From NCBI GenBank assembly GCA_039934455.1, contig JBDTMF010000006.1, positions 1 through 44,917 on the forward strand: 44,917 bases of DNA. Reading direction: 5' to 3'. The position numbers and the translations under genes are program-made. The stretch comes from DASQFQ01 sp039934455 (GTDB lineage Bacteria; Actinomycetota; Thermoleophilia; Solirubrobacterales; Solirubrobacteraceae). The notes beneath the pieces were generated by a model. It was given only the letters and a program-made list of their open reading frames with translations, made no database searches and was not told where the DNA came from. This document shows, one piece after another, positions 13,832 to 21,533 of the stretch (positions are counted from its first letter, which is position 1; each line of letters begins with the position of its first letter).

Positions 13832-15987
13832 GCGACCGCGTTCAGCCGGCGGCGGGGCTTCGAATCGCGCAGCTCGCGCACGACCGACTGGATGAGGGCC
13901 TCGGACTCGTCGCGGCGCCCGTCGGTGACCGCGCCGACGATCCCGCGCTTGCGCGCGATCAGCTCGATCATCGTCTCGTCGATCGTCTCCGCGGCCAGCA
14001 GGTACCAGGCCGTGACGGCGTCCTCCTGGCCGATGCGGTGGCAGCGGTCCTCGGCCTGGTCGTGGATCGCGGGCGTCCACTCGAGGTCGAGGAAGGCGAC
14101 GTTGGAGGCGCGCGTGAGCGTGATCCCCTGCGCGCCCACGCGCGTGGAGCACAGGATCAGCTGCGGCCCCTCCGGGTCCTGGAACGCCTGGACGGCGGCC
14201 TCGCGGGCCTGGGCGGAGTCGCGGCCGAGCAGGTGCGCCGCGTCCGGGAAGCGCTCGACCAGCAGGTCCTGGACCTCGCGGTGGCCCGCGAACACGACGA
14301 GCGGCTCGTCGGAGGCGAGGAAGTCCTCGATCCAGCCCAGGGCCGCGCCGAGCTTGCCGCGCGCGGCCAGCCGCTTGAGCGCGTTGAGCTGCGCGAGCCG
14401 CTCGGCGCGCAGGGCGGCCGCCACGCGGCGGTCGAGCTCGGCGAGGTCGAGCGGCTGCTCACGCAGCCACGCGATCACGTCCTTCTCGGCCAGCCGGTAC
14501 TCGCGCTCGTTGCCGAGGGCGACCGGCACCACGACCTGGCGCTTGCGCGGCAGCTGCGGCAGCACGTCGGCCTTCAACCGGCGCACGAAGCACGAGCGGC
14601 GCAGGTGCCAGTGGATGCGCTCCTCGGCCCCGTTGCCCTGGAAGCGGCGCGAGAAGCGCGCGCCCGAGCCGAACTCGCTCAGCCGGCCGAGCACGCGCAG
14701 CTGCGCAATCAGCTCGTCGGGGTGGTTCATGACCGGCGTGCCGGTCAGCGCGAGCCGCAGCGAGCCCTCCGGCAGCCCCTCGGCCAGCCGCCGCACCGCG
14801 CGCGTGCGCTTGGCGCGCGGGTTCTTGACGTAGTGGGACTCGTCGAGCACGAGCGCGCGCGGCTTCGCGAGCGCCAGCCGCGCGCGGTGCGCGTGGACGA
14901 TCTCGTAGTTGAGGATCGTGATCTCGGCCGGAGCCGGCGTCGCCCCGGTGCCGGAGACCACCGTCACGGAGCGGTGCGGGAGCCAGTGCTCGGTCTCGCG
15001 GCGCCAGTTGAGCTTCAGCGACGCGGGGCAGACGACGACGGCCGGGTAGGCGCCGTCGGCCTCGATCGCCCCCAGCGCCTGCACGGTCTTGCCGAGGCCC
15101 TGCTCGTCGGCGAGGAAGGTGCGCCGCGCCTTCAGCACGTAGGCGATCCCCGCGCGCTGGAACGGGCGCAGCTCGCCGCCCAGCACCGACTCGATCTCCA
15201 GCGGCGGGCCGTCGTGGGCGCGCGAGCGCCGGACCTCCTCGATCGCGAGGTCGTGCTCGCCGCGCAGGCGCCCGAGTACATCCGCCGCATTCGGCGCGAC
15301 CTCGACGGCGAAGGTGCGCAGGTAGTGCTCGAGCGGCTCGAGCAGGTAGGGGTCGACCGGCAGCGAGCGTCCGTGCGCCTCGCAGGCGGGCAGTGCCAGG
15401 AAGGCGGGGATCGTCTCCGGGTCCCAGTTGACGTCGAGCTTGAAGCGCGGCTCCCCCACGCTCTCGATCAGCGACAGCGTCGCGGGCGCCGGCTCCAGCC
15501 CGACCCGCAGCCGGTGCGCGCAGCGCAGCGCGCGCTCGTCGAAGCGCGAGCCCGCGAGCTCGCCGAGCGCAGTGGCGACCTCCGCGGTGAACGGCAGCCA
15601 CAGCCGCCCGCCCGCGGCCTCGGCCAGCGGCTCGAGGTCCTCCGGCAGATCGCCGGCGATCGTCTCGAGCACGAAGCGCCCCGCGCCGAGCCGCTTGCCC
15701 GCGCCGACGCGCCCGACCCAGCCGACGGTGGCCTGCGCGAGCCAGCGCTCGACGTCGGGCGCGACCTTCAGCCACGGGTGGCGCTCGATCACGCCCTTGA
15801 CGTACGGCGCGGTCTGGTCGGCCTGGAGCGCCCACCACTCCTTCGCCTCCCAGTCGAAGCGGCGGCCCGGGATCGCGCGCACGGCGTCGACCACCTCGCG
15901 GCGATAGGGGAAGGCGAAGACCACGGACTCGTGGCCGTAGCGGTCGACGCGCAGCTCGACGTTGTGGACGGGGTCGGCTTCGCGCAC
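13828..15987 (-). CDS. SNF2-family DNA helicase/ATPase
   Basis: 719 residues from GTG 15987, with a good ribosome site (GGAGG) eight bases upstream. The N-terminal 250 residues contain RRFDWEAKEWWAL, a HARP-like motif of SMARCAL1-type annealing helicases. Helicase motifs follow: I (DEQGLGKT, about residue 297), Ia (VVCPASLKLNW), II (DESHYVKN, about 380), III (LALTGTPVMNHPDEL), V (LCSTRVGAQGITLTRAS) and VI (QAEDRCHRIGQ). It is a dsDNA translocase, probably in repair or fork remodelling. Unlike many bacterial SNF2 genes it has no adjacent restriction or defence gene; neighbours are transporters. It starts with a clear Shine-Dalgarno, an exception among first genes here. Confidence 0.9.
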   Translation of the reverse strand: MREADPVHNVELRVDRYGHESVVFAFPYRREVVDAVRAIPGRRFDWEAKEWWALQADQTAPYVKGVIERHPWLKVAPDVERWLAQATVGWVGRVGAGKRLGAGRFVLETIAGDLPEDLEPLAEAAGGRLWLPFTAEVATALGELAGSRFDERALRCAHRLRVGLEPAPATLSLIESVGEPRFKLDVNWDPETIPAFLALPACEAHGRSLPVDPYLLEPLEHYLRTFAVEVAPNAADVLGRLRGEHDLAIEEVRRSRAHDGPPLEIESVLGGELRPFQRAGIAYVLKARRTFLADEQGLGKTVQALGAIEADGAYPAVVVCPASLKLNWRRETEHWLPHRSVTVVSGTGATPAPAEITILNYEIVHAHRARLALAKPRALVLDESHYVKNPRAKRTRAVRRLAEGLPEGSLRLALTGTPVMNHPDELIAQLRVLGRLSEFGSGARFSRRFQGNGAEERIHWHLRRSCFVRRLKADVLPQLPRKRQVVVPVALGNEREYRLAEKDVIAWLREQPLDLAELDRRVAAALRAERLAQLNALKRLAARGKLGAALGWIEDFLASDEPLVVFAGHREVQDLLVERFPDAAHLLGRDSAQAREAAVQAFQDPEGPQLILCSTRVGAQGITLTRASNVAFLDLEWTPAIHDQAEDRCHRIGQEDAVTAWYLLAAETIDETMIELIARKRGIVGAVTDGRRDESEALIQSVVRELRDSKPRRRLNAVA

Positions 15988-16029
15988 TAGTGGTTCCTCC
16001 GGTGGGTCCGCGCGCGCTCGGGCGGGATG

Positions 16030-16084
16030 CAGGCGGATGCCTGGCGAGGACGCAGGGAGGGTGCAAGGGCGGAACCCTTGCCCC
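16030..16084. other. pair of hairpins in the SNF2/MFS intergenic region
   Basis: Two adjacent stem-loops: CAGGC/GCCTG around a GGAT loop (16030-16043), and GCAAGGG/CCCTTGC around a 5-base loop (16063-16081) that extends by three G-C pairs (16059-16061 with 16082-16084) past a bulged T. They lie in the 202-base gap between two divergent genes, closer to the SNF2 start, so they could be in its leader. No known riboswitch pattern recognised. The rest of the gap, apart from the MFS promoter, holds nothing I can name. Confidence 0.4.
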
Positions 16085-16142
16085 GACCGAGGACATGGCC
16101 ATGCGCCGGCTGCGCCCGTCCGAGTGTGTGGGGATCTGCCGG

Positions 16143-16181
16143 AGGGGCCACTACCCCAGGCTAGATGGAGGCCCCTACGCT
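16143..16181 (+). promoter_or_regulatory. MFS promoter region: TACGCT -10 box with upstream dyad
   Basis: TACGCT (16176-16181) ends eight bases before ATG 16190. A perfect 7-bp inverted repeat (AGGGGCC at 16143-16149, GGCCCCT at 16170-16176) spans the -35 to -10 region and could be an operator. No -35 consensus. Confidence 0.4.
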
Positions 16182-16189
16182 GCGAGCGG

Positions 16190-17374
16190 ATGGGACTGCG
16201 CCGCTACCTCGAGCTGCTCCGCATCCGCGGCGTCACCCCGCTGCTGCTCTGGGCCTTCGTCGCGCGGCTGCCCTACGGGCTCTTCTCCCTCGCGCTGATC
16301 CTGCTGCTGCGCGCGCAGGGCTTCGGCTACGCCGCCATCGGCATCGTGGCCGCCGCCTCTGGGCTGTCCGTCGGCGCGTCGGCCCCGGTGTTCGGGCGGC
16401 TGATCGACCGCGTCGGCCAGACGCGCGTGCTCCTCAGCACGGCGGTGCTGGGCGCGATCACCGAGATCGCGCTGGTGGTCGCGGCGATCTCCGGGGGCGG
16501 GATCGCGCTGCTGGCGTTGCTGGCGATCGCGGGCGGCATCACGGTCCCGCCGGTCTCCGCCTCGCTGCGGACGCTGCTGCCCGGGCTCGTGGGCCGCGAG
16601 CGGCTCGACACGGCGTTCGCGTTCGACGCCCTTCAGCTCGAGGGCGTCTTCATCACCGGACCGCTGCTGGCCGCCACGATCGCCACCGTCGTCTCGCCCG
16701 AGGCGGCCGTGCTCACCGCCGCCGCCATGCAGACCGCGGGCGCGCTCGGCGTCGCCGCCCAGCCCTCCTCACGGCGTTGGCGGCCGGCGGAGCGCGAGCC
16801 CGGGGCGACCCAGGCCGGCGCGCTCTCGAGCCCCGGCCTGCGCACGCTGGTGGCGGCGCTCGCGATCACCGCGGTCTCGCTCGGGGTGCTCGAGATCGGC
16901 ATCCCGGCGTTCGCGGAGCAGGAGGGCTCGCGCAGCGACGCCGGCTGGCTGTTCACGGTCTGGAGCGTCGGCTCCCTCGCGGGCGGGCTCTGGTATGGCG
17001 CGCGCCAGTGGCGCAGCGGGCTCGGCCGGCGCTTCTTCGTCGTCGCGACGGTGATGGCGGTCGGGCTCGCGCCGCTGCCGTTGGCGGGCTCGCTGCCGGC
17101 CTTCGCGGCGCTCCTCGTCGTCGCGGGCCTCGGCCTCGCGCCGTCGACCGCGGTCTGTTACTCGCTCGTCGGGCAGCTCGCGCCGGAGGGAGCGCTGACC
17201 GAGGCCTACGCGTGGCAGATCGTGGCCTACGTGGCAGGTTCCTCGATCGGCGCCTGGATCGCCGGCGTCATCGTGGAGCAGGTGGGCATCGCCGCCGCGC
17301 TCGCCTGCGCGCCCGCCGCCGCGGCCATCGGCCTGCTCGTGGCGCTCGCGGGGCGACGATCGCTCGTGGCTTAG
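16190..17374 (+). CDS. major facilitator superfamily transporter
   Basis: 394 residues, about 12 membrane helices in two halves. The loop 2-3 signature is present (FGRLIDRVGQTRVLL, around residues 65-80), then a central hydrophilic loop (about 190-215) and a second half with SLAGGLWYGARQWRSGLGRR. The family is drug/metabolite:proton antiporter-like. The substrate is not predictable. The ATG at 16190 is preceded by a -10 box at leaderless spacing, and the preceding in-frame sequence is Arg/Gly-rich non-membrane sequence, so longer starts are rejected. It converges with the quinone oxidoreductase gene, with 51 bases between stops. Confidence 0.88.
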   Translation: MGLRRYLELLRIRGVTPLLLWAFVARLPYGLFSLALILLLRAQGFGYAAIGIVAAASGLSVGASAPVFGRLIDRVGQTRVLLSTAVLGAITEIALVVAAISGGGIALLALLAIAGGITVPPVSASLRTLLPGLVGRERLDTAFAFDALQLEGVFITGPLLAATIATVVSPEAAVLTAAAMQTAGALGVAAQPSSRRWRPAEREPGATQAGALSSPGLRTLVAALAITAVSLGVLEIGIPAFAEQEGSRSDAGWLFTVWSVGSLAGGLWYGARQWRSGLGRRFFVVATVMAVGLAPLPLAGSLPAFAALLVVAGLGLAPSTAVCYSLVGQLAPEGALTEAYAWQIVAYVAGSSIGAWIAGVIVEQVGIAAALACAPAAAAIGLLVALAGRRSLVA

Positions 17375-17425
17375 CTCGGCAAACGGCAACTGCACTGCCC
17401 GGCCGCTGTTGACGTTCGCCGGCCC

Positions 17426-18397
17426 CTACGGAACCAACACGACCTTTCCCACGTTGCGCCGCTGGGCGAGGATCCGGTGCGCCTCGGGCGCGCGGTCGAA
17501 CGGCACCGCCTCCGCGACCACCGGCTGGATCGTCCCGTCTTCCATCAGCTCGACGAGCGGGTCGATCCACGGCTTGAGCGTCCCCGCGTGGTCCCAGAGC
17601 GTGAGCATGTTGAGGCCGATGACCGACTTCGACGCGCTCATCTGCTTGATCAGGTTGAAGCGCGGCATCCGCACCGCGGCACGGATCGCGACGAGCGGGT
17701 TGCGCTTCTCGCCCGAGGTGACGGACGAGGCGCCGAACGCGACCAGCCGGCCGCCCGGGTTGAGCAGCCGGTAGGAGGTGCGGAAACTCGGGCCGCCGAC
17801 CGCGTCCATGATCACGTCGAAGCGCGGGAGCCCCTTCTCCCACCCGTCGCTGCGGTAGTCGACCGCGACGTCGACGCCAAGCGCCCGGATCGCGTCGTGC
17901 TTGGCGGCGGAGGCGGTGCCGTAGACCTCGGCGCCGTGGCGCTTGGCGATCTGCGTGGCGGCGATGCCGACGCCGCCCGCCGCGGCGTGGATCAGCACGC
18001 GCTCGCCCGGTTGCAGGGAGCCGTAGCGGATCAGCCCCGCCCAGGCGGTCGAGTAGTTGACCGGGATCGCGGCGCCCTGCTCGAAGGACAGCCGGTCCGG
18101 GAGCGGCACGACGTCGTCCTCGCCCGCCACCACCCGCGAGGCGTAGCCGCCGAAGCGGGTGCCGGCCATCACGCGCTGCCCGGTCCCCACCACCGTGCCC
18201 GCCACCTCGTAGCCGACGACGGCCGGGAGCTTCGGCGCGTCGGGGTAGAGGCCGACGCGCGCCATCGTGTCGGCGAAGTTGACCCCCGCCGCGCGCACCT
18301 CGATCGCCACCTGCCCCGGACCGGGCTGCGGGTCCGGGCGCTCCTGGACCTGCAGGACCTCGGGCGGCCCGGTCCTCGTGATGACGACCGCCCGCAC
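17426..18397 (-). CDS. zinc-free quinone oxidoreductase (MDR superfamily, VAT-1-like)
   Basis: 323 residues. Medium-chain dehydrogenase/reductase without zinc ligands: N-terminal GroES-like fold (AAGVNFADTMARVGLYPD, residues about 37-54), then the NADPH Rossmann motif AAAGGVGIAATQIAKRHG near residues 140-157. The segment NMLTLWDHAGTLKPWID is typical of the VAT-1/QOR-like branch. It would reduce quinones or enones with NADPH in the cytoplasm. GTG 18397 directly follows the universal stress protein stop codon with no gap, so it is the last gene of the APC-USP-QOR unit. The functional link to the permease is not clear. Confidence 0.88.
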   Translation of the reverse strand: MRAVVITRTGPPEVLQVQERPDPQPGPGQVAIEVRAAGVNFADTMARVGLYPDAPKLPAVVGYEVAGTVVGTGQRVMAGTRFGGYASRVVAGEDDVVPLPDRLSFEQGAAIPVNYSTAWAGLIRYGSLQPGERVLIHAAAGGVGIAATQIAKRHGAEVYGTASAAKHDAIRALGVDVAVDYRSDGWEKGLPRFDVIMDAVGGPSFRTSYRLLNPGGRLVAFGASSVTSGEKRNPLVAIRAAVRMPRFNLIKQMSASKSVIGLNMLTLWDHAGTLKPWIDPLVELMEDGTIQPVVAEAVPFDRAPEAHRILAQRRNVGKVVLVP

Positions 18398-18814
18398 CTA
18401 CCGGGCGCGGACGACGAGCACGGGGCGCTCGGAGAGATGGACCAGCTTGTGCGCGGTCGAGCCGACCAGCGCGCCCTTGAGCGGCGGCTCGCCGTAGGAG
18501 CCGACGACGATCATGCGGGCGTCGTGCCGGTCGGCGATGTCGACGAGGCCGACGCTCGGCGCCTCGTGGACGAGCTCGCCGTGCGCGGTCACGCCGGCGG
18601 ACTCGGCCGCGGCCTGCGCCTCGCGCAGGTGGCCCTCGCCGAGCTCGCGCAGCGCGGCCAGCATGTCGGTGACCTCGCCGCCCTGAGGATTGGTCCAGTA
18701 GGCGAAGGCGAAGATCACCTCGGCGCCGAGCTCGGACGCCAGCGCGACCGCCTCGGCGGCGGCCGCCTGGGCACCGGGGGTGCCGTCGTAGCCGACGACC
18801 AGCGGGCGCGCCAT
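18398..18814 (-). CDS. universal stress protein (UspA family), ATP-binding type
   Basis: 138 residues, single Usp domain. The first strand PLVVGYDGTPGAQAAAAEAV and the C-terminal G-2x-G-9x-G-S/T motif (GSYGEPPLKGALVGST, residues about 108-123) identify the ATP-binding class. The ATG shares one base with the APC permease stop (TGATG). Usp domains linked to APC-type permeases are common and are thought to tune transport under stress; here the link is by operon and not by fusion. A regulatory role on the upstream permease is inferred. Confidence 0.92.
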   Translation of the reverse strand: MARPLVVGYDGTPGAQAAAAEAVALASELGAEVIFAFAYWTNPQGGEVTDMLAALRELGEGHLREAQAAAESAGVTAHGELVHEAPSVGLVDIADRHDARMIVVGSYGEPPLKGALVGSTAHKLVHLSERPVLVVRAR

Positions 18815-20334
18815 CAGGCCACACCGGCGCTGGGGGCGGGCATCGGCGGCGGGGCGTCGAGCGAGCCCGGATCCGCGACCTCGAGCCTGCGGCGGAAGAA
18901 GTCGCGATGCCCCTGCGAGTACCAGATGAACATCAGCACGACGCCGAAGAGCATCATCCCGACGCCGATGATGAGCGGCGGCCCGACCCCGAACCAGGAG
19001 CTCCCCGACTCCGAGTTCGCGGGCTTGGAGAGGTCGATGCAGGACTTGACGAGGACGTAGGTGAGGATCAGCCCGCCGAGCGTCGGCGCCACCCCGACGT
19101 AGACGAACCCCTTGACGCTCTTGACCAGCTCGTGCCGGTAGTACCACGTGCAGGCGAACCCGGTGAGGCCGTAGTAGAAGGCGATCATCAGCCCGAGCGC
19201 GGCGATAGAGTCGAACAGGATGTTCTCGCTGACCAGGGTCAGCCCGACGTACCAGACGATCGAGAACCCGCCCATGAGGAGCGTCGAGACGTGTGGGGTG
19301 AGGAAGCGCGGGTGGATGTGGCCCAGGCTCGCCGGCATCGCGCCGGCGCGGGCCATCGAGAGCGAGGTGCGGGCCGTCGGCAGGATCGTCGTCTGCGTGG
19401 ACGCCGCCGCCGAGGTGAGCACGGCGATGATCACGAGCTTGTCCCACGGGGTGCCCAGCACCTCCTTGCCGAGCAGTCCGAGCGCATCGCCCGAGTCGTC
19501 CTTGGCGATCGCTTCGGCGCCGGCGAAGGCGACCGCCGCCGCGGCGACGACCACGTAGATGCCGACGAGGATGAACGTCGAGACGACTGCGGCCCGCCCG
19601 GGCGTGGTCCCGGAGTCCTTGGTCTCCTCGTTGACGGTCACCGTGCTGTCCCAGCCCCAGTAGATGAACACCGCCACCAGCAGGCCGGTGGTCAGCCCGT
19701 TGAGCGAGTCGATCGCGAAGGGCGAGAACCAGCCGATGTCCGGATGGATCGAGCCGGCGAGCGCGTCGCCGGTGTAGACCTTGATCAGCGCGACCACCGC
19801 GAAGAGCGCGAGCGTGAGCACCTCGGCCCCGAGCAGCCCGACCTGCGTGCGGGCCGACAGCTCGATGCCGTACACGCAGATCGCGGTCATCACCACGATC
19901 CAGACCACACCGACCAGCGTCACGGCGAGGGTCGAGTCGGCCGCGCTCTGCCAGCCGACGAGCAGGAAGCCGTAGAGCCCGGCGATCTGGGCCAGGTTCG
20001 CCATCACGATGACGTCGGCGACGATGATCGCCCAGCCGGCGATCCACCCGGTCCACGGGCCCATCGCGCGGGTGACCCACGAGAAGGTCGTCCCGCAGTC
20101 CGGGTCGGCGCGGTTCATGTAGTAGTAGGACGCCGCGATGAACAGCATCGGCAGGAACGCCAGGATCAGCACCGCGGGCGCCTGGACGCCGACGGCGGCG
20201 ACCACGAGCGTGAGGACGGCGGCGAGCGAGTAGCCCGGCGCGGTCGACGCGACACCGATCACGACGCTCGACACGAAGCCGAGCGCGTCCGCCTTCAGTC
20301 CCTTGCTCTCCACGACCCGAGCCGACGTCCCCAT
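18814..20334 (-). CDS. APC superfamily amino acid/polyamine permease
   Basis: 506 residues, about 12 membrane helices. Family features include GFVSSVVIGVASTAPGYSLA in the first helix region (unwound GVASTAPG segment, residues about 20-33), MNRADPDCGTTFSW in helix 3 region, and VFIYWGWDSTVTVNEETKDS near residues 225-245. It imports amino acids or amines by proton coupling; the substrate is not readable. The start is placed at ATG 20334 (MGTSARVVESKG) because TATGGT ends eight bases upstream; a GTG at 20370 would add 12 residues that overlap that promoter. It is divergent from the polyamine operon across a 77-base region with a shared dyad, hinting at joint control of amine uptake. Confidence 0.88.
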   Translation of the reverse strand: MGTSARVVESKGLKADALGFVSSVVIGVASTAPGYSLAAVLTLVVAAVGVQAPAVLILAFLPMLFIAASYYYMNRADPDCGTTFSWVTRAMGPWTGWIAGWAIIVADVIVMANLAQIAGLYGFLLVGWQSAADSTLAVTLVGVVWIVVMTAICVYGIELSARTQVGLLGAEVLTLALFAVVALIKVYTGDALAGSIHPDIGWFSPFAIDSLNGLTTGLLVAVFIYWGWDSTVTVNEETKDSGTTPGRAAVVSTFILVGIYVVVAAAAVAFAGAEAIAKDDSGDALGLLGKEVLGTPWDKLVIIAVLTSAAASTQTTILPTARTSLSMARAGAMPASLGHIHPRFLTPHVSTLLMGGFSIVWYVGLTLVSENILFDSIAALGLMIAFYYGLTGFACTWYYRHELVKSVKGFVYVGVAPTLGGLILTYVLVKSCIDLSKPANSESGSSWFGVGPPLIIGVGMMLFGVVLMFIWYSQGHRDFFRRRLEVADPGSLDAPPPMPAPSAGVA

Positions 20335-20342
20335 GGCGCCGA

Positions 20343-20369
20343 ACCATACGGCACCGCGGCGGTTGTCCA
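20343..20369 (-). promoter_or_regulatory. promoter of the APC-USP-QOR unit
   Basis: TGGACA (20369-20364) and TATGGT (20348-20343) on the minus strand, 15 bases apart; the -10 ends eight bases before ATG 20334 (leaderless). The -35 is one arm of the dyad shared with the divergent polyamine promoter. Confidence 0.5.
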
Positions 20370-20377
20370 CGTTGGAC
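20365..20377. promoter_or_regulatory. dyad between divergent APC and potA promoters
   Basis: GTCCA-CGT-TGGAC, a perfect 5-bp inverted repeat. Its arms coincide with the proposed -35 boxes of both divergent promoters, so a protein bound here would affect both. Could equally be two back-to-back -35 boxes with no operator role. Confidence 0.4.
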
Positions 20378-20402
20378 TACGAGACTGTGCGTTCTGTAGG
20401 GT
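20373..20402 (+). promoter_or_regulatory. promoter of the polyamine operon
   Basis: TGGACT (20373-20378) and TAGGGT (20397-20402) with 18 bases between; the -10 ends nine bases before GTG 20412. No Shine-Dalgarno, so a short or absent leader is expected. Confidence 0.5.
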
Positions 20403-20411
20403 CGCATCCTG

Positions 20412-21533
20412 GTGGACGCTGCAGAGCCCGATATCCGTCTTGAGCGGGTTACGAAGCGCTTTGGGAAAATTGCCGCGGTCGACGCCCTCGACCTCGCGGT
20501 CCCGCGCGGGTCGTTCTACGCCCTGCTGGGCCCCTCCGGGTGCGGCAAGACGACCACGCTGCGCATGGTCGGCGGCTTCGAGGAGCCCACCGACGGCCGC
20601 GTCTTCCTCGGGGGCGACGACGTCACCGAGCACCCGCCCTACAAGCGCGACGTCAACACCGTCTTCCAGTCCTACGCGCTGTTCCCGCACCTCAGCGTCG
20701 AGCAGAACGTCTCGTTCGGCCTCGAGCGGCGCAAGGTCGGCCGCGACGAGATCCGCACGCGCGTGGCCGAGACGCTCGACCTGGTCCAGCTCGGCGCCTT
20801 CGGCAAGCGCAAGCCCGGCCAGCTCTCGGGCGGCCAGGCGCAGCGCGTCGCGCTCGCCCGCGCGCTCGTCAACCGCCCCCGCGCTCTGCTGCTCGACGAG
20901 CCGCTCGGCGCGCTCGACCTGCGGCTGCGCAAGCAGCTCCAGATCGAGCTCAAACGCATCCAGCAGGACGTCGGCATCACGTTCGTGCACGTCACGCACG
21001 ACCAGGAGGAGGCCATGAGCATGGCCGACACGATCGCCGTGATGCACGACGGCCGGATCGAGCAGGCCGGCGGCGCGGTCGACCTCTACGAGCGCCCCCA
21101 AACGGAGTTCGTGGCGAACTTCCTCGGGATCTCGAACCTGATCGACGGCAAGCTCGGCGCCGATCAGGGCGGTCTCTCCACCGTCGAGACGCACGACGGC
21201 GCCAGCCTCCAGGTCCCCACCGACCGCGTCGGCCCGCACGACGCGACCTCGATCCGCGTCGGCGTGCGCCCCGAGAAGATCACGCTGCGCCTGCCCGCCG
21301 ACGGCGACACGCCCGACGGCGAGAGCAACTCGCTGCGCGGCACCGTCGTGGTGGCCGCCTTCCTCGGCACCTCCATCCATTACGTGGTCAAGGCTTCGGG
21401 AGGCGAGGAGCTGACCGTGTTCACACAGAACCTCGACGGCTCCGAGCCGGACTGCTTCGGTCCCGGCCGCGAGGTCCGCCTCACCTGGAACCCTCATCAC
21501 ACCTTTGTCGTCGCCAAGGAGCAGACCACATGA
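20412..21533 (+). CDS. potA: polyamine ABC transporter ATP-binding protein
   Basis: 373 residues. ATPase domain with Walker A GPSGCGKTT (40-48), Q-loop (NTVFQSYALFPH), signature LSGGQ (138-142), Walker B LLLDEP with Asp162-Glu163, and switch His in HVTHDQEEA. The C-terminal third is a TOBE domain (GVRPEKITL). The PotA/OPN class with potD-potB-potC downstream powers import of spermidine/putrescine. It starts at GTG 20412 behind a leaderless-type promoter and overlaps potD as ATGA. As a first gene it would set the level of the whole operon. Confidence 0.93.
   Translation: MDAAEPDIRLERVTKRFGKIAAVDALDLAVPRGSFYALLGPSGCGKTTTLRMVGGFEEPTDGRVFLGGDDVTEHPPYKRDVNTVFQSYALFPHLSVEQNVSFGLERRKVGRDEIRTRVAETLDLVQLGAFGKRKPGQLSGGQAQRVALARALVNRPRALLLDEPLGALDLRLRKQLQIELKRIQQDVGITFVHVTHDQEEAMSMADTIAVMHDGRIEQAGGAVDLYERPQTEFVANFLGISNLIDGKLGADQGGLSTVETHDGASLQVPTDRVGPHDATSIRVGVRPEKITLRLPADGDTPDGESNSLRGTVVVAAFLGTSIHYVVKASGGEELTVFTQNLDGSEPDCFGPGREVRLTWNPHHTFVVAKEQTT

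Noticed and set aside
16021..16189. Known riboswitch upstream of SNF2 or MFS
   Set aside because: I compared it by eye with SAM-IV, glycine, cobalamin, ydaO and ZTP patterns and found no matching conserved core; only plain hairpins are supported.
17375..17425. Bidirectional terminator between MFS and quinone oxidoreductase genes
   Set aside because: Only a 5-bp CCGGC/GCCGG stem with a long loop and no T runs on either strand could be found.
20335..20370. Longer APC permease start at GTG 20370
   Set aside because: The extra codons overlap a TATGGT -10 box at leaderless spacing, and the added residues are not membrane-type sequence.
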